Shown: positions 32,331-41,099, counted from the first letter of the stretch. The stretch: 47,173 nt of DNA from Candidatus Angelobacter sp. (GCA_025462835.1 JAOAPH010000139.1:1-47173); one strand, 5' to 3'. Made by a program: numbers and translations. Notes: a model not told the origin generated them from the letters alone.

Positions 32331-32363
32331 AATCCCCGCCCTGGCTCCCCTAGGGCGGGGATT
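32331..32363. repeat. CCCCGCCCT...AGGGCGGGG hairpin, repeat family and possible terminator
   Basis: AATCCCCGCCCT (32331-32342) and AGGGCGGGGATT (32352-32363) pair perfectly over 12 bp. Only a weak T-rich stretch follows. The core CCCTAG..CTAGGGCGGG relates to hairpins at 35423-35451, 41524-41543 and 42924-42949. It may double as a terminator of the preceding small gene. The gap to 32580 holds nothing else I can support. Confidence 0.65.
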
Positions 32364-32580
32364 CTCAATTGTTTCTTTCAAACGGTTCAATCAAAATCAT
32401 CGCAACACGGCGTCGCAGAGTTGCAGACGAGACGCACGACCGTAAGCAGATGATTGCCGTGACTCCCGAGGCCGAAACGCTGTACTCTCATGCGTAGGAA
32501 TGGCACGAGTCAGAAGTCCTGAGAAGCGCCGCGCGATACTCCAGGCGGCGGTCGCATGAGATTGCCGTGAAACCGTCGTA

Positions 32581-33615
32581 CTAAAGCACGAGGCGATCCC
32601 ACACGCCGCCATACCTGATTCCGCGAACCATTTCTCTCTCGTAAATACTCTGTGGGAATCCGAGTTCGATTTGGCTTGCTCCATCGAGGGTTTTCAATTG
32701 TTCGGCGGATAGAACGAGATCCAAACTGGCGAGATTGTCCTGGAGTTGAGATACCTTCCGCGCTCCGATGATCGGGATTACTGGCACCGTTTGATGGCGC
32801 AGCCAGGCGAGTGCGACTTGCGCCATGCTGCGACCGGCCTGTTCGGAGACTGACTTCACCGCCGAGATGATCCGCGCCGCGTGTTGTTCCTCGGCAAGGA
32901 ACTCCTGCATTCCCTCATTGGTCATCCGCCCGCCGTCGGCCTTGCCTTCGCCGTGATATTTCCCGGTTAGAACTCCACGCGCCAGGGGAGACCAAGCCAG
33001 AACTCCCAAGTTCAAAGCTTTCGCCATGGGAATCAGTTCGCGCTCGACCGTCCGCTCCATGAGGCTGTACTCGATCTGCAACCCAATGAACTGTGTCCAG
33101 CCTCGAAGGTCCGCCAGAGTATTTGCCTGGGCGATCCACCAAGCGGGAGCGTCCGAGATGCCGACGTAGAGAACCTTGCCTTGGCGAACGATATCGTCCA
33201 GACCCCGCATGACTTCTTCCACGGGTGTGATCCCATCCCAGATGTGCACCCAGTACAGGTCGATGTAGTCGGTTTGCAATCGTTTCAGACTGGCTTCCAC
33301 TGCTTGCATCATGCTCTTGCGGTGATTTCCCGCCGCATTCGGATCGCTGCCGGGGGCGGCGTTGGAGTATTTCGTGGCTAAAACGATGCTCTCGCGATGG
33401 CCATGAATGAACTCGCCCACGAATTTTTCACTTGTGCCGTTGGTGTAGAAATTCGCTGTGTCAATGAAGTTTCCACCCGCCTCGCGGTAGGTTTCATAGA
33501 CTTTCTGCGCCTCTACCTTGGGTGATCCCCATCCCCACTCGTCGCCGAAGGTCATAGCGCCTAGAGCCGCTTCGGAGACTCGAAGTCCGCTCTTGCCAAG
33601 CAATCTGTATTTCAT
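32581..33615 (-). CDS. Aldo/keto reductase
   Basis: NAD(P)H-dependent oxidoreductase of the AKR superfamily (TIM barrel), related to the YhdN/AKR11-like group. The 344 residues from ATG 33615 carry the catalytic tetrad: D52 and Y57 in FIDTANFYTNG, K82 in LATKYSN, H124 in YWVHIWDG. C-terminal cofactor-binding elements (PIIGARKVSQLQDNL) are present. I chose ATG 33615, not the GTG 12 nt upstream, because GAGGAC lies at ideal distance. It may be under the control of the TetR gene just upstream (53 nt) on the same strand. The substrate is unknown. Confidence 0.9.
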   Translation of the reverse strand: MKYRLLGKSGLRVSEAALGAMTFGDEWGWGSPKVEAQKVYETYREAGGNFIDTANFYTNGTSEKFVGEFIHGHRESIVLATKYSNAAPGSDPNAAGNHRKSMMQAVEASLKRLQTDYIDLYWVHIWDGITPVEEVMRGLDDIVRQGKVLYVGISDAPAWWIAQANTLADLRGWTQFIGLQIEYSLMERTVERELIPMAKALNLGVLAWSPLARGVLTGKYHGEGKADGGRMTNEGMQEFLAEEQHAARIISAVKSVSEQAGRSMAQVALAWLRHQTVPVIPIIGARKVSQLQDNLASLDLVLSAEQLKTLDGASQIELGFPQSIYEREMVRGIRYGGVWDRLVL

Positions 33616-33668
33616 AATTGTCCTCACGTAGATATCTGATTACTCACTCATTTATAAGATGCAAAGAA

Positions 33669-34247
33669 TTATTTGCGTGCGATCCCTGCCCAATAGATCT
33701 CAAATCCACCGTCGCGATATTTCTTTGCCATGGCTGGTTTCAACACGATCAGGTCCATGCTGGCTTCCGCCAAAGCTCCCAGCATCTTCGAAATCATCTC
33801 AATCGGAAGGTCCACTCGGAGAATATGCTGCTCAATCGCGTCGCGAATCGTGTTCTGCATTTCGACGAAGGGCGCGCTTCCCGCTTCGATCGACTCTTTC
33901 GAAAGCATCCCCGAGACCTGCAATTGGGCCAGGACATTGCGCTGCTTAGGATGGGTCACCCCCCAATTCACGTAGGCGTCCCACACATGTCGCAACCTGG
34001 TGCGAACACTTTTCTTGCGCGGGAAACCTGACATCATTGCGTCTGCGAGTTCTAACTTGATCTCCCGGTAAAGAGCATTGATCAAATCATCCTTGGTCTT
34101 GAAGTACGTAAACAGAGTGCCGTCGGCAACGCGCGCCTGCTTTGATATTTCTGACGTCGGGGCAGCGGTAAGACCGCGCTCCGCAAATACGCGGGTCGCG
34201 GCGTCGAGGATCGCATTGCGCTTGTCTTCGCTCTTGGGACGAGCCAC
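33669..34247 (-). CDS. TetR-family transcriptional regulator
   Basis: The 192-residue protein has an N-terminal TetR helix-turn-helix (residues about 9-52: NAILDAATRVFAERGLTAAPTSEISKQARVADGTLFTYFKTKDDL) and an all-helical ligand-binding domain. The start is GTG with AGGAG just upstream. It is divergent from an SDR gene and 53 nt upstream of an aldo/keto reductase on its own strand. A small palindrome in the divergent gap (34264-34277) is a candidate binding site. The arrangement suggests a repressor of carbonyl/redox enzymes responding to a small molecule, which is not proven. Confidence 0.92.
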   Translation of the reverse strand: MARPKSEDKRNAILDAATRVFAERGLTAAPTSEISKQARVADGTLFTYFKTKDDLINALYREIKLELADAMMSGFPRKKSVRTRLRHVWDAYVNWGVTHPKQRNVLAQLQVSGMLSKESIEAGSAPFVEMQNTIRDAIEQHILRVDLPIEMISKMLGALAEASMDLIVLKPAMAKKYRDGGFEIYWAGIARK

Positions 34248-34263
34248 TGAACTCCTACATAAC

Positions 34264-34277
34264 TGAATCTGTATTCA
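34264..34277. promoter_or_regulatory. Candidate TetR operator TGAATCTGTATTCA
   Basis: Arms TGAAT and ATTCA surround a 4-nt centre in the gap between the TetR gene and the SDR gene, 17 nt upstream of the TetR start. TetR proteins commonly bind such palindromes in their own promoter region. Confidence 0.45.
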
Positions 34278-34366
34278 ACACTATATCCGTAGCTGATCTT
34301 TTCCGGAAGAAATAAATGAGCATCCAGTCAGTCATTTTATCATCCTATGCAGTGGAGGATATTGCG

Positions 34367-35248
34367 ATGGCAAAAGTCTGGTTGATTACTGGAAGCGGAA
34401 ACGGGTTGGGGCGGGACATCGCCGAGGCGGCGCTGGCCGCAGGCGACAGCGTCGTAGCCGGAGCGCGTCGGACGGAGGAACTCTCGCCTTTGGTGAAGCA
34501 GTATGGCGTGCGGGTGAAGCCCGTTACGCTGGAAGTGCGCGATGAGGCCGCGGCAAAGGCCGCCGTGCAGTTGGCGGTGGACACCTTCGGGCGGTTGGAC
34601 GTACTGGTCAACAATGCTGGTTATGGGCAGTTTGCGCCATTCGAGCAGATGAGTGCGGAGGACTTCCAGGCCGTCATGGACACATGCTTCTACGGCGTGG
34701 TGTACACAACGCGCGCCGCCGTGCCTGTGATGCGCAAGCAAAAGAACGGTCACATCTTTCAGGTCTCTTCGGTCGGCGGTCGCATCGCGATTGCCGGCAA
34801 TACGCCGTATCACGCGGCCAAGTGGGCCGTGGGCGGTTTTAGTGACTCTCTGGCGATGGAAGTCGCGCCGTTCGGGGTCAAGATCTGCACACTGGAGCCG
34901 GGAGGTATTCGGACGAACTGGGCGCGGCGCGCCGGTCAGAATGCGCCGGACCTGCTGCCGGACTACGAGGCCTCGGTCGGTCCGATACTCAAGATGTTGC
35001 AAAGTCTCGAGGGACGTCAGGAAGGCGATCCACGGAAGATCGCGGATGTGATTGTGCAGCTGGCAAATAGCAACGAGGTCCCGTTGCGGCTGGTCCTCGG
35101 TGTAGATGCGGAACAGCGGGTACAACAGGCGGAAGCTGCGCGTGCGAGCGAGACCGAGAAATGGCGAGATCTCACCGTTTCAACGGTCTTTGAAGACGGC
35201 CGTTTCGATAGCCGGTTGTACATGGCAAATAGCGGAATCAATTCCTGA
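34367..35248 (+). CDS. Short-chain dehydrogenase/reductase
   Basis: This is a classical SDR oxidoreductase with a Rossmann fold. The 293 residues carry the cofactor motif TGSGNGLG near the N-terminus, NNAG (in DVLVNNAGYGQF), the active-site Ser in FQVSSVGG, and the YxxxK motif YHAAK. After the first strand the basic residues (ARRTEEL) suggest NADP preference. GGAGG lies 8 nt before ATG 34367, which decides against an in-frame ATG 51 nt upstream. It is divergent from the TetR regulator and is probably its target. Confidence 0.92.
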   Translation: MAKVWLITGSGNGLGRDIAEAALAAGDSVVAGARRTEELSPLVKQYGVRVKPVTLEVRDEAAAKAAVQLAVDTFGRLDVLVNNAGYGQFAPFEQMSAEDFQAVMDTCFYGVVYTTRAAVPVMRKQKNGHIFQVSSVGGRIAIAGNTPYHAAKWAVGGFSDSLAMEVAPFGVKICTLEPGGIRTNWARRAGQNAPDLLPDYEASVGPILKMLQSLEGRQEGDPRKIADVIVQLANSNEVPLRLVLGVDAEQRVQQAEAARASETEKWRDLTVSTVFEDGRFDSRLYMANSGINS

Positions 35249-35257
35249 GTCGCGGAT

Positions 35258-35451
35258 GCCCCACCGTAGCCTGCCCTGAGCGAAGTTGCAGGGGTGCCTT
35301 TCACAGGTGGGACACCGCGACATTAGCCCAGCCCTTCAGCGCTGGGTTTCAGAACCCGAAATACGCCAGTCCCGTTGGGACGACTGAAATCTCCCGAACT
35401 GTCAGCGGCGTGATAGCCGGGTGCCCCGTCCTAGCTCTGCTAGGGCGGGGC
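35258..35451. repeat. Composite of palindromic elements after the SDR gene
   Basis: The spacer contains CCTGAGCGAAGTTGCAGG-like sequence and a half CACAGGTGGGAC element. It also has GCCCAGCCCTTCAGCGCTGGG, a GTCCCGTTGGGAC hairpin and GCCCCGTCCTAGC...GCTAGGGCGGGGC (35423-35451). No gene is visible. The last hairpin has copies at 32331-32363, 41524-41543 and 42924-42949. Confidence 0.7.
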
Positions 35452-35463
35452 TCAGGCTTCGTT

Positions 35464-36363
35464 TCAGCTAGCCCGTGAGGACCGCACACTACCCCCGCCG
35501 ATTGCGTCAAGATCCGCGATCAATTCTGACGGGAGTGTTAGCGTTGCAGCCTTCACATTCTCGCGCAGGTGGCCGACGGAAGATGTGCCGGGGATCAGCA
35601 GGATGTTGGGCGAGCGATGAAGAAGCCACGCCAGCGCTACCTGCATCGGCGTTGCGTTCAGTGATGTCGCTACCGCGTCCAGCGCCGACGACTGTAATGG
35701 AGTGAACCCTCCCAGCGGAAAGAATGGCACGTAAGCGATGCCTTGCCTTGCGAGGTCATCGATGATGCCATCATCATTCCGGTGTGCCAGGTTGTACGCA
35801 TTCTGCACGCAGACAATCTCCGTGATTCTCTGGGCCTCCGCCAACTGCGCCGGAGTGACGTTACTGACACCCAGATGACGAATCAGTCCCTGACGCTTGA
35901 GCTCGGCAAGCACAGTGACCGGCTCTTCGATAGATCCCTCTGATGGCTCCATGAATCCTCCAACCCGAAGGTTGACGACATCAAGCCTGTCCAGCCCCAG
36001 ATTTCGGAGATTGTCATGAGCGGCATCGATCAGTTCTTGACGCGAAAGAGCATGAGGCCAGGACTTGTCTTCACCTCGGCGAGCGCCCACCTTGGTAACG
36101 ATCACCAGGCCATCCGGATAAGGATGGAGCGCCTGCTTGATGATTTGGTTGGTCACATGCGGACCGTAATAGTCGCTGGTATCGATGTGGTTCACGCCAA
36201 CGGAAACCGCCTCCCGCAGAACAGCGATTCCAGCGTCCACATCATGCGGCGGTCCCCACACCTGCGGACCGGCAAGTTGCATCGCGCCATAGCCCATGCG
36301 GTTCAACGTTATTGAGGTGCCCGGGAATGTGAAGCTGCCGCCAAGGTCCATCGCTTTTGTCAT
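35464..36363 (-). CDS. Aldo/keto reductase, catalytic His replaced
   Basis: The 299-residue product is an AKR-superfamily TIM barrel: D61 and Y66 in HIDTSDYYG, K91 in IVTKVGARRG. Where the tetrad His is expected it has N131 (LDVVNLRVGG). VNLR at this place is, as far as I recall, a feature of one AKR branch, so the protein may still work with altered chemistry. The C-terminus has the cofactor segment IPGTSSVGHLRENVKAA. GGAGAG precedes the ATG. It is followed at its 3' end by the repeat cluster and converges on the SDR gene. Confidence 0.9.
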   Translation of the reverse strand: MTKAMDLGGSFTFPGTSITLNRMGYGAMQLAGPQVWGPPHDVDAGIAVLREAVSVGVNHIDTSDYYGPHVTNQIIKQALHPYPDGLVIVTKVGARRGEDKSWPHALSRQELIDAAHDNLRNLGLDRLDVVNLRVGGFMEPSEGSIEEPVTVLAELKRQGLIRHLGVSNVTPAQLAEAQRITEIVCVQNAYNLAHRNDDGIIDDLARQGIAYVPFFPLGGFTPLQSSALDAVATSLNATPMQVALAWLLHRSPNILLIPGTSSVGHLRENVKAATLTLPSELIADLDAIGGGSVRSSRAS

Positions 36364-36661
36364 TCTGTCTCTCCTCTATTCTGTTTGCGAACCGCTTACG
36401 ACCGATCCACAACTGGTTGCTTCCATGCTCCAGGATGCGATGGTCGCGGTCAGCCGCAGGATGCTGGAATCGGGTGCCCCCGAGAAGCAGCTCGACGTGT
36501 TGCGCAGGGGAACTGATCATTATGGCGTGCGCCTACGTCGATGCGTGTTCTGCGCGCACTTCGGTTCACGGTGCTGGTGCTTCGAACTAACGGTTTCGTG
36601 GGACACGGATGAAGACTGCCGGGCGACCCAAGAATGCGGGTAGAATAGGCCGCCCGCCGCA
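36364..36661. other. Intergenic region without a supported feature
   Basis: About 300 nt between divergent genes. I see no gene, strong promoter pair or repeat here. It must contain the promoters of the aldo/keto reductase and of the following membrane protein. Confidence 0.4.
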
Positions 36662-36994
36662 TTGCGCTGGTTTCAAGTCGCCGCTCTCTATGAGAGCGTA
36701 AAGGGAGCCATATATACAAAAATCCTCAACTTTTTCTCGAATCACTTGATCCTAGCGGCTTTGCTTACATCCAGTTCATGGTTTTATGGCGGTCACCAAT
36801 ATTTTAGAGACGGTAATCGTACTGCGGGCTTCGGTTGGCAATCTATTGGGGTATTACTTTTAATTGCATTTCTTATCAACTTTGCCAGCTCCGGAGCTTG
36901 GTACAGTGTGATCATCGCGCTTGGAGCCATCATCACGGAAATTTGGCTGATTCGACGAAATTCTGAAAAGAACCGCAAAAGGCAACATCCATGA
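36662..36994 (+). CDS. Small two-helix membrane protein, unusual start
   Basis: No family is recognised. Up to 110 residues carry two hydrophobic segments (ILAALLTSSSWFYGG and GVLLLIAFLINFASSGAWYSVIIALGAIITEIWLI) and a basic tail (RRNSEKNRKRQ). The only candidate starts in frame are TTG (36662, or 36746); neither has a good Shine-Dalgarno, and GGGAG at 36703-36707 precedes only an ATA. Its stop overlaps the next gene by 4 nt (ATGA), which supports translation of this frame. The start is therefore uncertain. It may be a membrane partner of the Rossmann-fold protein. Confidence 0.6.
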   Translation: MRWFQVAALYESVKGAIYTKILNFFSNHLILAALLTSSSWFYGGHQYFRDGNRTAGFGWQSIGVLLLIAFLINFASSGAWYSVIIALGAIITEIWLIRRNSEKNRKRQHP

Positions 36995-37650
36995 AAATCA
37001 AGACAATAATTACCGGAGCAACGGGCATGGTCGGGGAAGGTGTTCTGCTCGAGTGCTTGGACCATCCCGATGTAGAACAGGTTCTGGTCATCAATCGAAA
37101 GCCGGGCGGAGTGTCGCACCCGAAACTGAGCGAGTTCATTCACAAAGATTTTTTCAATCTGGCACCCATCGAACAGCAATTGAGTGGATTCAACGCCTGT
37201 TTTTTTTGTCTGGGTGTATCGTCCGTCGGCATGAGCGCAGAGGAATATAAGCACACCACCTACGATCTCACCCTGAATTTCGCACAACTACTAGCCAGAT
37301 TGAATCCGGAGATGACCTTTTGCTACGTAACCGGTGCGGGCACCGACAGCAGTGAGAAAGGACGAACTGCCTGGGCGCGAGTAAAAGGCGCTACTGAGAA
37401 TGCCTTGATGCGCCTCTTCAAACACGCCTATATGTTCCGCCCCGGCTTTATGAAAGCTATGCCGGGCCAGAAAAATCTAAAAAGCTATTACAAGCCTATC
37501 GCCTGGCTCTATCCCATCGGCAGGGCGCTTTATCCTGCGGGCTTTTGTACGTTGCAGGAAGTGGGGCTGGCAATGATCAACGCGGCGAGCAAGGGCTATC
37601 CGAAACAAATCCTGGAAGTGAAAGACATCGTCCAGTTGGCAAAAAGTTAA
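36991..37650 (+). CDS. NAD(P)-binding Rossmann-fold protein (epimerase/dehydratase-like)
   Basis: This 219-residue atypical SDR belongs to the small NAD-dependent-epimerase-like group. The N-terminal cofactor motif is ITGATGMVGEG, with INRKP after the second strand, which suggests NADP binding. CYVTGAGTDSSEKGRTAW holds the active-site Ser region, and the next helix has WARVKGATENALMRL (a K in place of the usual YxxxK arrangement). MFRPGFMKAMPGQKNL is typical of this branch. It is coupled to the preceding membrane protein (4-nt overlap) and converges on an aldo/keto reductase with a 21-nt gap. The substrate is unknown. Confidence 0.88.
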   Translation: MKIKTIITGATGMVGEGVLLECLDHPDVEQVLVINRKPGGVSHPKLSEFIHKDFFNLAPIEQQLSGFNACFFCLGVSSVGMSAEEYKHTTYDLTLNFAQLLARLNPEMTFCYVTGAGTDSSEKGRTAWARVKGATENALMRLFKHAYMFRPGFMKAMPGQKNLKSYYKPIAWLYPIGRALYPAGFCTLQEVGLAMINAASKGYPKQILEVKDIVQLAKS

Positions 37651-37671
37651 CCTGACGTCGAGGTGCCGGGC

Positions 37672-38715
37672 TTAGACAGGCAGTTGCTCAACTGGTGGGA
37701 AGTCGTGCTGTTGTCGTCCTACTTTTCCGTCGTACTTTTTCGTTGTCTTGAACAATTCGTAACGCCCATCGGCTGCATACATACGGGAGACGTCCCGAAG
37801 TGCCTGCATTTCGGCCTGAGTCATGGGCGAAAAGCTGCGGGCTACTCCCAAATTCTGTTCCAACACAACGACTGATTCCATTCCGCTGATTGTGACCGCG
37901 ACGGGAAGGCTCATCGCATAGCGCAGTCCCTGCTCCGGCGTGATCGCTCCATGCCTCACCATCTCACCGCTGCCGCCGAGGCTCTTCATCCCGAGCGCCG
38001 CCATACCCCGACGGTTCACCTCGGGCAGTACCTGCTGTTCAAAGCTGCGAAAGTTTGCGTCAAAGCAGTTCAGCGGCATCTGCACTGTGTCGAAGGGGAA
38101 ATCATGTTGCAGCATTTTCAAGTGAATGGACGGGTTCTTGTGGCCGGTAAATCCGATATACCGGGTCTTGCCCTGCTGTTTGGCTTGGAGCAGAGCTTCA
38201 GCAGCTCCGTTGCGAGCGAAGATCAGGTCGGGATCATTGTCGTAAATCACTTCGTGGATCTGCCACAGATCCACGTGGTCCGTTTCCAGGCGATTCAGCG
38301 ATTCCTCCAGCATCTGCATCGCGACATTGCGGTCTCGCCCATGCGTGCAGACCTTCGTCATTACGACCACCTGATCGCGTTTGCCGCGAAGAGCTTTCCC
38401 CATTCGTTCTTCGCTCAGGCCGTCGTGATACTCCCAGCAGTTGTCGAAAAAGTTGATCCCGTTGTCGACGGCTTTGCTGATAATCTCGTTCGCTTCCTTG
38501 TCGCTCTTCGCCGAGCCGAGGTGATATCCGCCCACGCCGATGATCGAAACCTGCAGGCCGGTACGTCCTAATGGTCGCTTCGGAACCTGGCCCGACGTCT
38601 TCCTCTGACCGAAAATATTTTCCGGGGGCACCATCGAAGCCGCTCCGATCACAGCCGCCGCTTTCAAAAATGTCCGGCGGGTTTGGTCAAATCGAGCTTT
38701 CATTTCCAGCCTCAT
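37672..38715 (-). CDS. Aldo/keto reductase with Tat-type signal
   Basis: The 347-residue AKR has an N-terminal twin-arginine signal (R13-R14 in TRRTFLKAAAVIGAASMV), predicting export of the folded enzyme. Catalytic residues are D91 and Y96 (FFDNCWEYHDG), K121 (VMTKVCTHG) and H154 (WQIHEVIYDND). It is closely similar over its whole length to the upstream gene at 38712-39695, including FDNCWEYH, HGRD, FTGHK and the QMPLN-FDAN segment. The pair thus looks like a tandem duplication, with the Tat signal on one copy only. The ATG overlaps the upstream stop by 4 nt (ATGA). Confidence 0.92.
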   Translation of the reverse strand: MRLEMKARFDQTRRTFLKAAAVIGAASMVPPENIFGQRKTSGQVPKRPLGRTGLQVSIIGVGGYHLGSAKSDKEANEIISKAVDNGINFFDNCWEYHDGLSEERMGKALRGKRDQVVVMTKVCTHGRDRNVAMQMLEESLNRLETDHVDLWQIHEVIYDNDPDLIFARNGAAEALLQAKQQGKTRYIGFTGHKNPSIHLKMLQHDFPFDTVQMPLNCFDANFRSFEQQVLPEVNRRGMAALGMKSLGGSGEMVRHGAITPEQGLRYAMSLPVAVTISGMESVVVLEQNLGVARSFSPMTQAEMQALRDVSRMYAADGRYELFKTTKKYDGKVGRQQHDFPPVEQLPV

Positions 38716-39695
38716 TGCTGCTTCGGGAACGCTGAGCCGGTGTTTTCCGACGACCCTAACATCTCTTTGACTTCCACCTGCTGAGTATCCAGCGGAAATC
38801 CGTGAGCGATGCGCGCTTCCGGGTTATCGAACCTGAGCGAAAGCTTGTACAGTTCGAAACGGCCATCGGCGGCATACTGTTTACAGCGATCGCGCAGCGC
38901 CTGCATTTCGGCCTGCTGCATCGGCTGGAAATTCTGCGCGACCCTTAATGCTTGTCGCACCACGTCAAGGCTGTCCATACCCGTGATGGTCGTCGTCACC
39001 GGAAGACTCATGGCATAGCGCAGGGCCTCTTCGGCAGTTAGCACGCCCTTTTTGACCGGCTCTCCATGCCCGCTGATGGGCTTCATACCCAGGGCGGCGA
39101 TACCGCGCTTGTTCAACTCAGGAAGCACCTGCGCCGCAAAGCTATGGTAGTTTGCGTCAAAGGGATTCAAGGGCATCTGCACGGAATCGAACGGAAACCC
39201 TGTCTCAATCATCCTCAGGTGGACACCGGGATCTTTGTGACCGGTGAAACCGACATATCGGACCTTGCCGGATTTCTTTGCCTGCGTCAGCGCTTCGGCC
39301 GCGCCCCCGGGACGGATAAACAAGTCCGGGTCATTATCAAAGCCCATCCCGTGGACTTGCCAAAGATCCAGATGGTCCGTTTCAAACCGCCTGAGTGATT
39401 CCTCCAGCATCTGCAAGGCGAGAGCGGCATCGCGGCCATGCGGGCAGGTCTTGGTCATCAGGAAAACCTTGTCGCGACGGCCCTTCAAGCCCTTGCCCAT
39501 CCAGATCTCGGTCTTGCCGCGATGATATTCCCAGCAGTTATCGAAGAAAGTGATGCCGCCATCCACAGCTTCTTGCACCATCTGGATCGCAGTCTTTTCA
39601 TCGGGAGCGTCGCCTAGATGGTGGCCGCCGAACCCGATTGCGGAGATCTTAGTGTCAGCGTTTCGTCCGAAGCTGCGAAGAGGGATGGGACTCAT
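38712..39695 (-). CDS. Aldo/keto reductase, cytosolic paralogue
   Basis: The 327-residue AKR has no signal sequence. Catalytic residues are D52 and Y57 (FFDNCWEYHRG), K82 (LMTKTCPHGRD) and H115 (LWQVHGMGFDND). It is upstream of and coupled to its Tat-exported paralogue. Reading the two side by side shows long shared blocks (NDPDL, GGAAEAL/NGAAEALL, RYVGFTGHKDP/RYIGFTGHKNP, LRYAMSLPV). The final C-terminal extension (FPLDTQQVEVKEMLG) differs. It is divergent from the amidohydrolase gene, with 183 nt between them. The substrate is unknown; a shared pathway with that hydrolase is possible. Confidence 0.92.
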   Translation of the reverse strand: MSPIPLRSFGRNADTKISAIGFGGHHLGDAPDEKTAIQMVQEAVDGGITFFDNCWEYHRGKTEIWMGKGLKGRRDKVFLMTKTCPHGRDAALALQMLEESLRRFETDHLDLWQVHGMGFDNDPDLFIRPGGAAEALTQAKKSGKVRYVGFTGHKDPGVHLRMIETGFPFDSVQMPLNPFDANYHSFAAQVLPELNKRGIAALGMKPISGHGEPVKKGVLTAEEALRYAMSLPVTTTITGMDSLDVVRQALRVAQNFQPMQQAEMQALRDRCKQYAADGRFELYKLSLRFDNPEARIAHGFPLDTQQVEVKEMLGSSENTGSAFPKQQ

Positions 39696-39878
39696 GGATA
39701 TCGTTCACGATGGCGATACCGACTGGATGCCGCCGCTCTTTCGCGAGGATGCTCCGAAGGTAAGCACGTCTCTTCGGATTGAGATCACCTCGCGGGTGAG
39801 GTCCCCCAGAAAGACAGGTCGCACGGGCCACCCGCCACATCTCGGCCACATCAACACTCACCAAAGCCCGGAAACGTT

Positions 39879-40886
39879 ATGTCGAACGTACAGAAGAGTG
39901 ACATCCTCTCGACTCCCGCCACGCGGAAAATGACCGGCATCATCGACGTCCACTCCCACATCATTACGAATCTCGGATCGCAAGCTCCGACGGACAAGCT
40001 GCCGCCTTGGTCGATCGAGCAGACCTTGTCACTCATGGATGCAAATGGAATCGCCGCATCAGTTCTATCGCTGCCTGATTCGGCCAATCACACGAAAGGG
40101 GAGGACGCGTGCCAACTCGCGAGGCAAATCAATGAACAATTGGCCGACATCGTCTCAAAACATCCCACGCGCTTCGGAGCGATGGCGACGTTACCAGCGA
40201 TGGCGGCGACAGATGGTCTGCTCGAAGAAATGGCCTATGCCCTCGATACGTTGCAACTCGACGGCGTCGCGACCTCCACAAGCATCGATGACATCTATCT
40301 TGGAGACGCTCGTTACGATCGATGGTTTGAAGAAATGAACCGCCGCGGCGTCACCTTGTTTGTCCACCCAGTCCCAGCCAATGCGTCGCGCTCCGTCGAT
40401 CTCGGCATCGACGTTTCCATTTTGGAGTTCATGTTCGACACCACCCGCATGCTCACCAATATGGTCTTGAGCGGGGCCAAGAACCGCTTCTCGAAGATCA
40501 ATATGATCTCCACCCATGGCGGTGGAACGATTCCATATTTGATTACGCGTGTCGAAACTCTTGCTAAGGTCTTCGGTCCTGGCAAGGGTAACGCGCAGCT
40601 GAGTCCAGGGGAGATCCGCGAAGGTCTGGCCTCTTTCTATTACGACCTTACCGCAGCAACATCTCCCGCGCAGCTCTTCGCTCTACAGCAGATGGTGCCG
40701 GTCTCCCGCCTGATGATGGGCTTCGATAATCCGTTCATGCCGGAATGGACGATTCCACCTGCCATTCAGGATGTGCAGCGCTGGAACGGCTTCAGCGACA
40801 CAGACCTTGCTTCCATCGCTCATCGGAACGCAGAGTCGCTCTATCCCGCTCTCGCCGTCCGCCTGCAGCAGCCTAAAGCGGCCTAA
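39879..40886 (+). CDS. ACMSD-like metal-dependent amidohydrolase/decarboxylase
   Basis: TIM-barrel enzyme of the amidohydrolase-2 (ACMSD/OMPDC-like) family, typically a zinc-dependent non-oxidative decarboxylase or hydrolase of aromatic or vinylogous acids. The 335 residues have the metal ligands H25 and H27 in DVHSHI, H163 in LFVHPVP, H213 in ISTHGGG and D283 in GFDNPF, the full family set. There is no signal peptide. It is divergent from the tandem aldo/keto reductases. The ATG at 39879 lacks a strong Shine-Dalgarno; a later Met (residue 18) would still include the HxH motif. The substrate is unknown. Confidence 0.9.
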   Translation: MSNVQKSDILSTPATRKMTGIIDVHSHIITNLGSQAPTDKLPPWSIEQTLSLMDANGIAASVLSLPDSANHTKGEDACQLARQINEQLADIVSKHPTRFGAMATLPAMAATDGLLEEMAYALDTLQLDGVATSTSIDDIYLGDARYDRWFEEMNRRGVTLFVHPVPANASRSVDLGIDVSILEFMFDTTRMLTNMVLSGAKNRFSKINMISTHGGGTIPYLITRVETLAKVFGPGKGNAQLSPGEIREGLASFYYDLTAATSPAQLFALQQMVPVSRLMMGFDNPFMPEWTIPPAIQDVQRWNGFSDTDLASIAHRNAESLYPALAVRLQQPKAA

Positions 40887-40930
40887 AACGTGCAACACAC
40901 GATTCCGGGTTCGGCGACCTTCTCACAGCA

Positions 40931-41012
40931 GACGGCGATAAAGAGAGAACACTGGGGATAGCTCTAAACTGAAGATCAAGTCAACTACCACGCAGAGCTA
41001 GGACGGGCCGCC
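40931..41012 (+). repeat. Partial copy of the long accessory repeat
   Basis: The block with GACGGCGA, AGAGAG, then CTAAACTGAAGATCAAGTCA and GAGCTAGGACGGGC matches the end of the long repeat at 42557-42955. It begins 44 nt after the amidohydrolase stop. Confidence 0.7.
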
Positions 41013-41099
41013 GCATTAAAGATACGTAGCGTGAGCCATGCGACAAATTCTCTGCTTACTATCCGCAACTGTTTGCGACACTTCAGAATTGCCGGGTGC

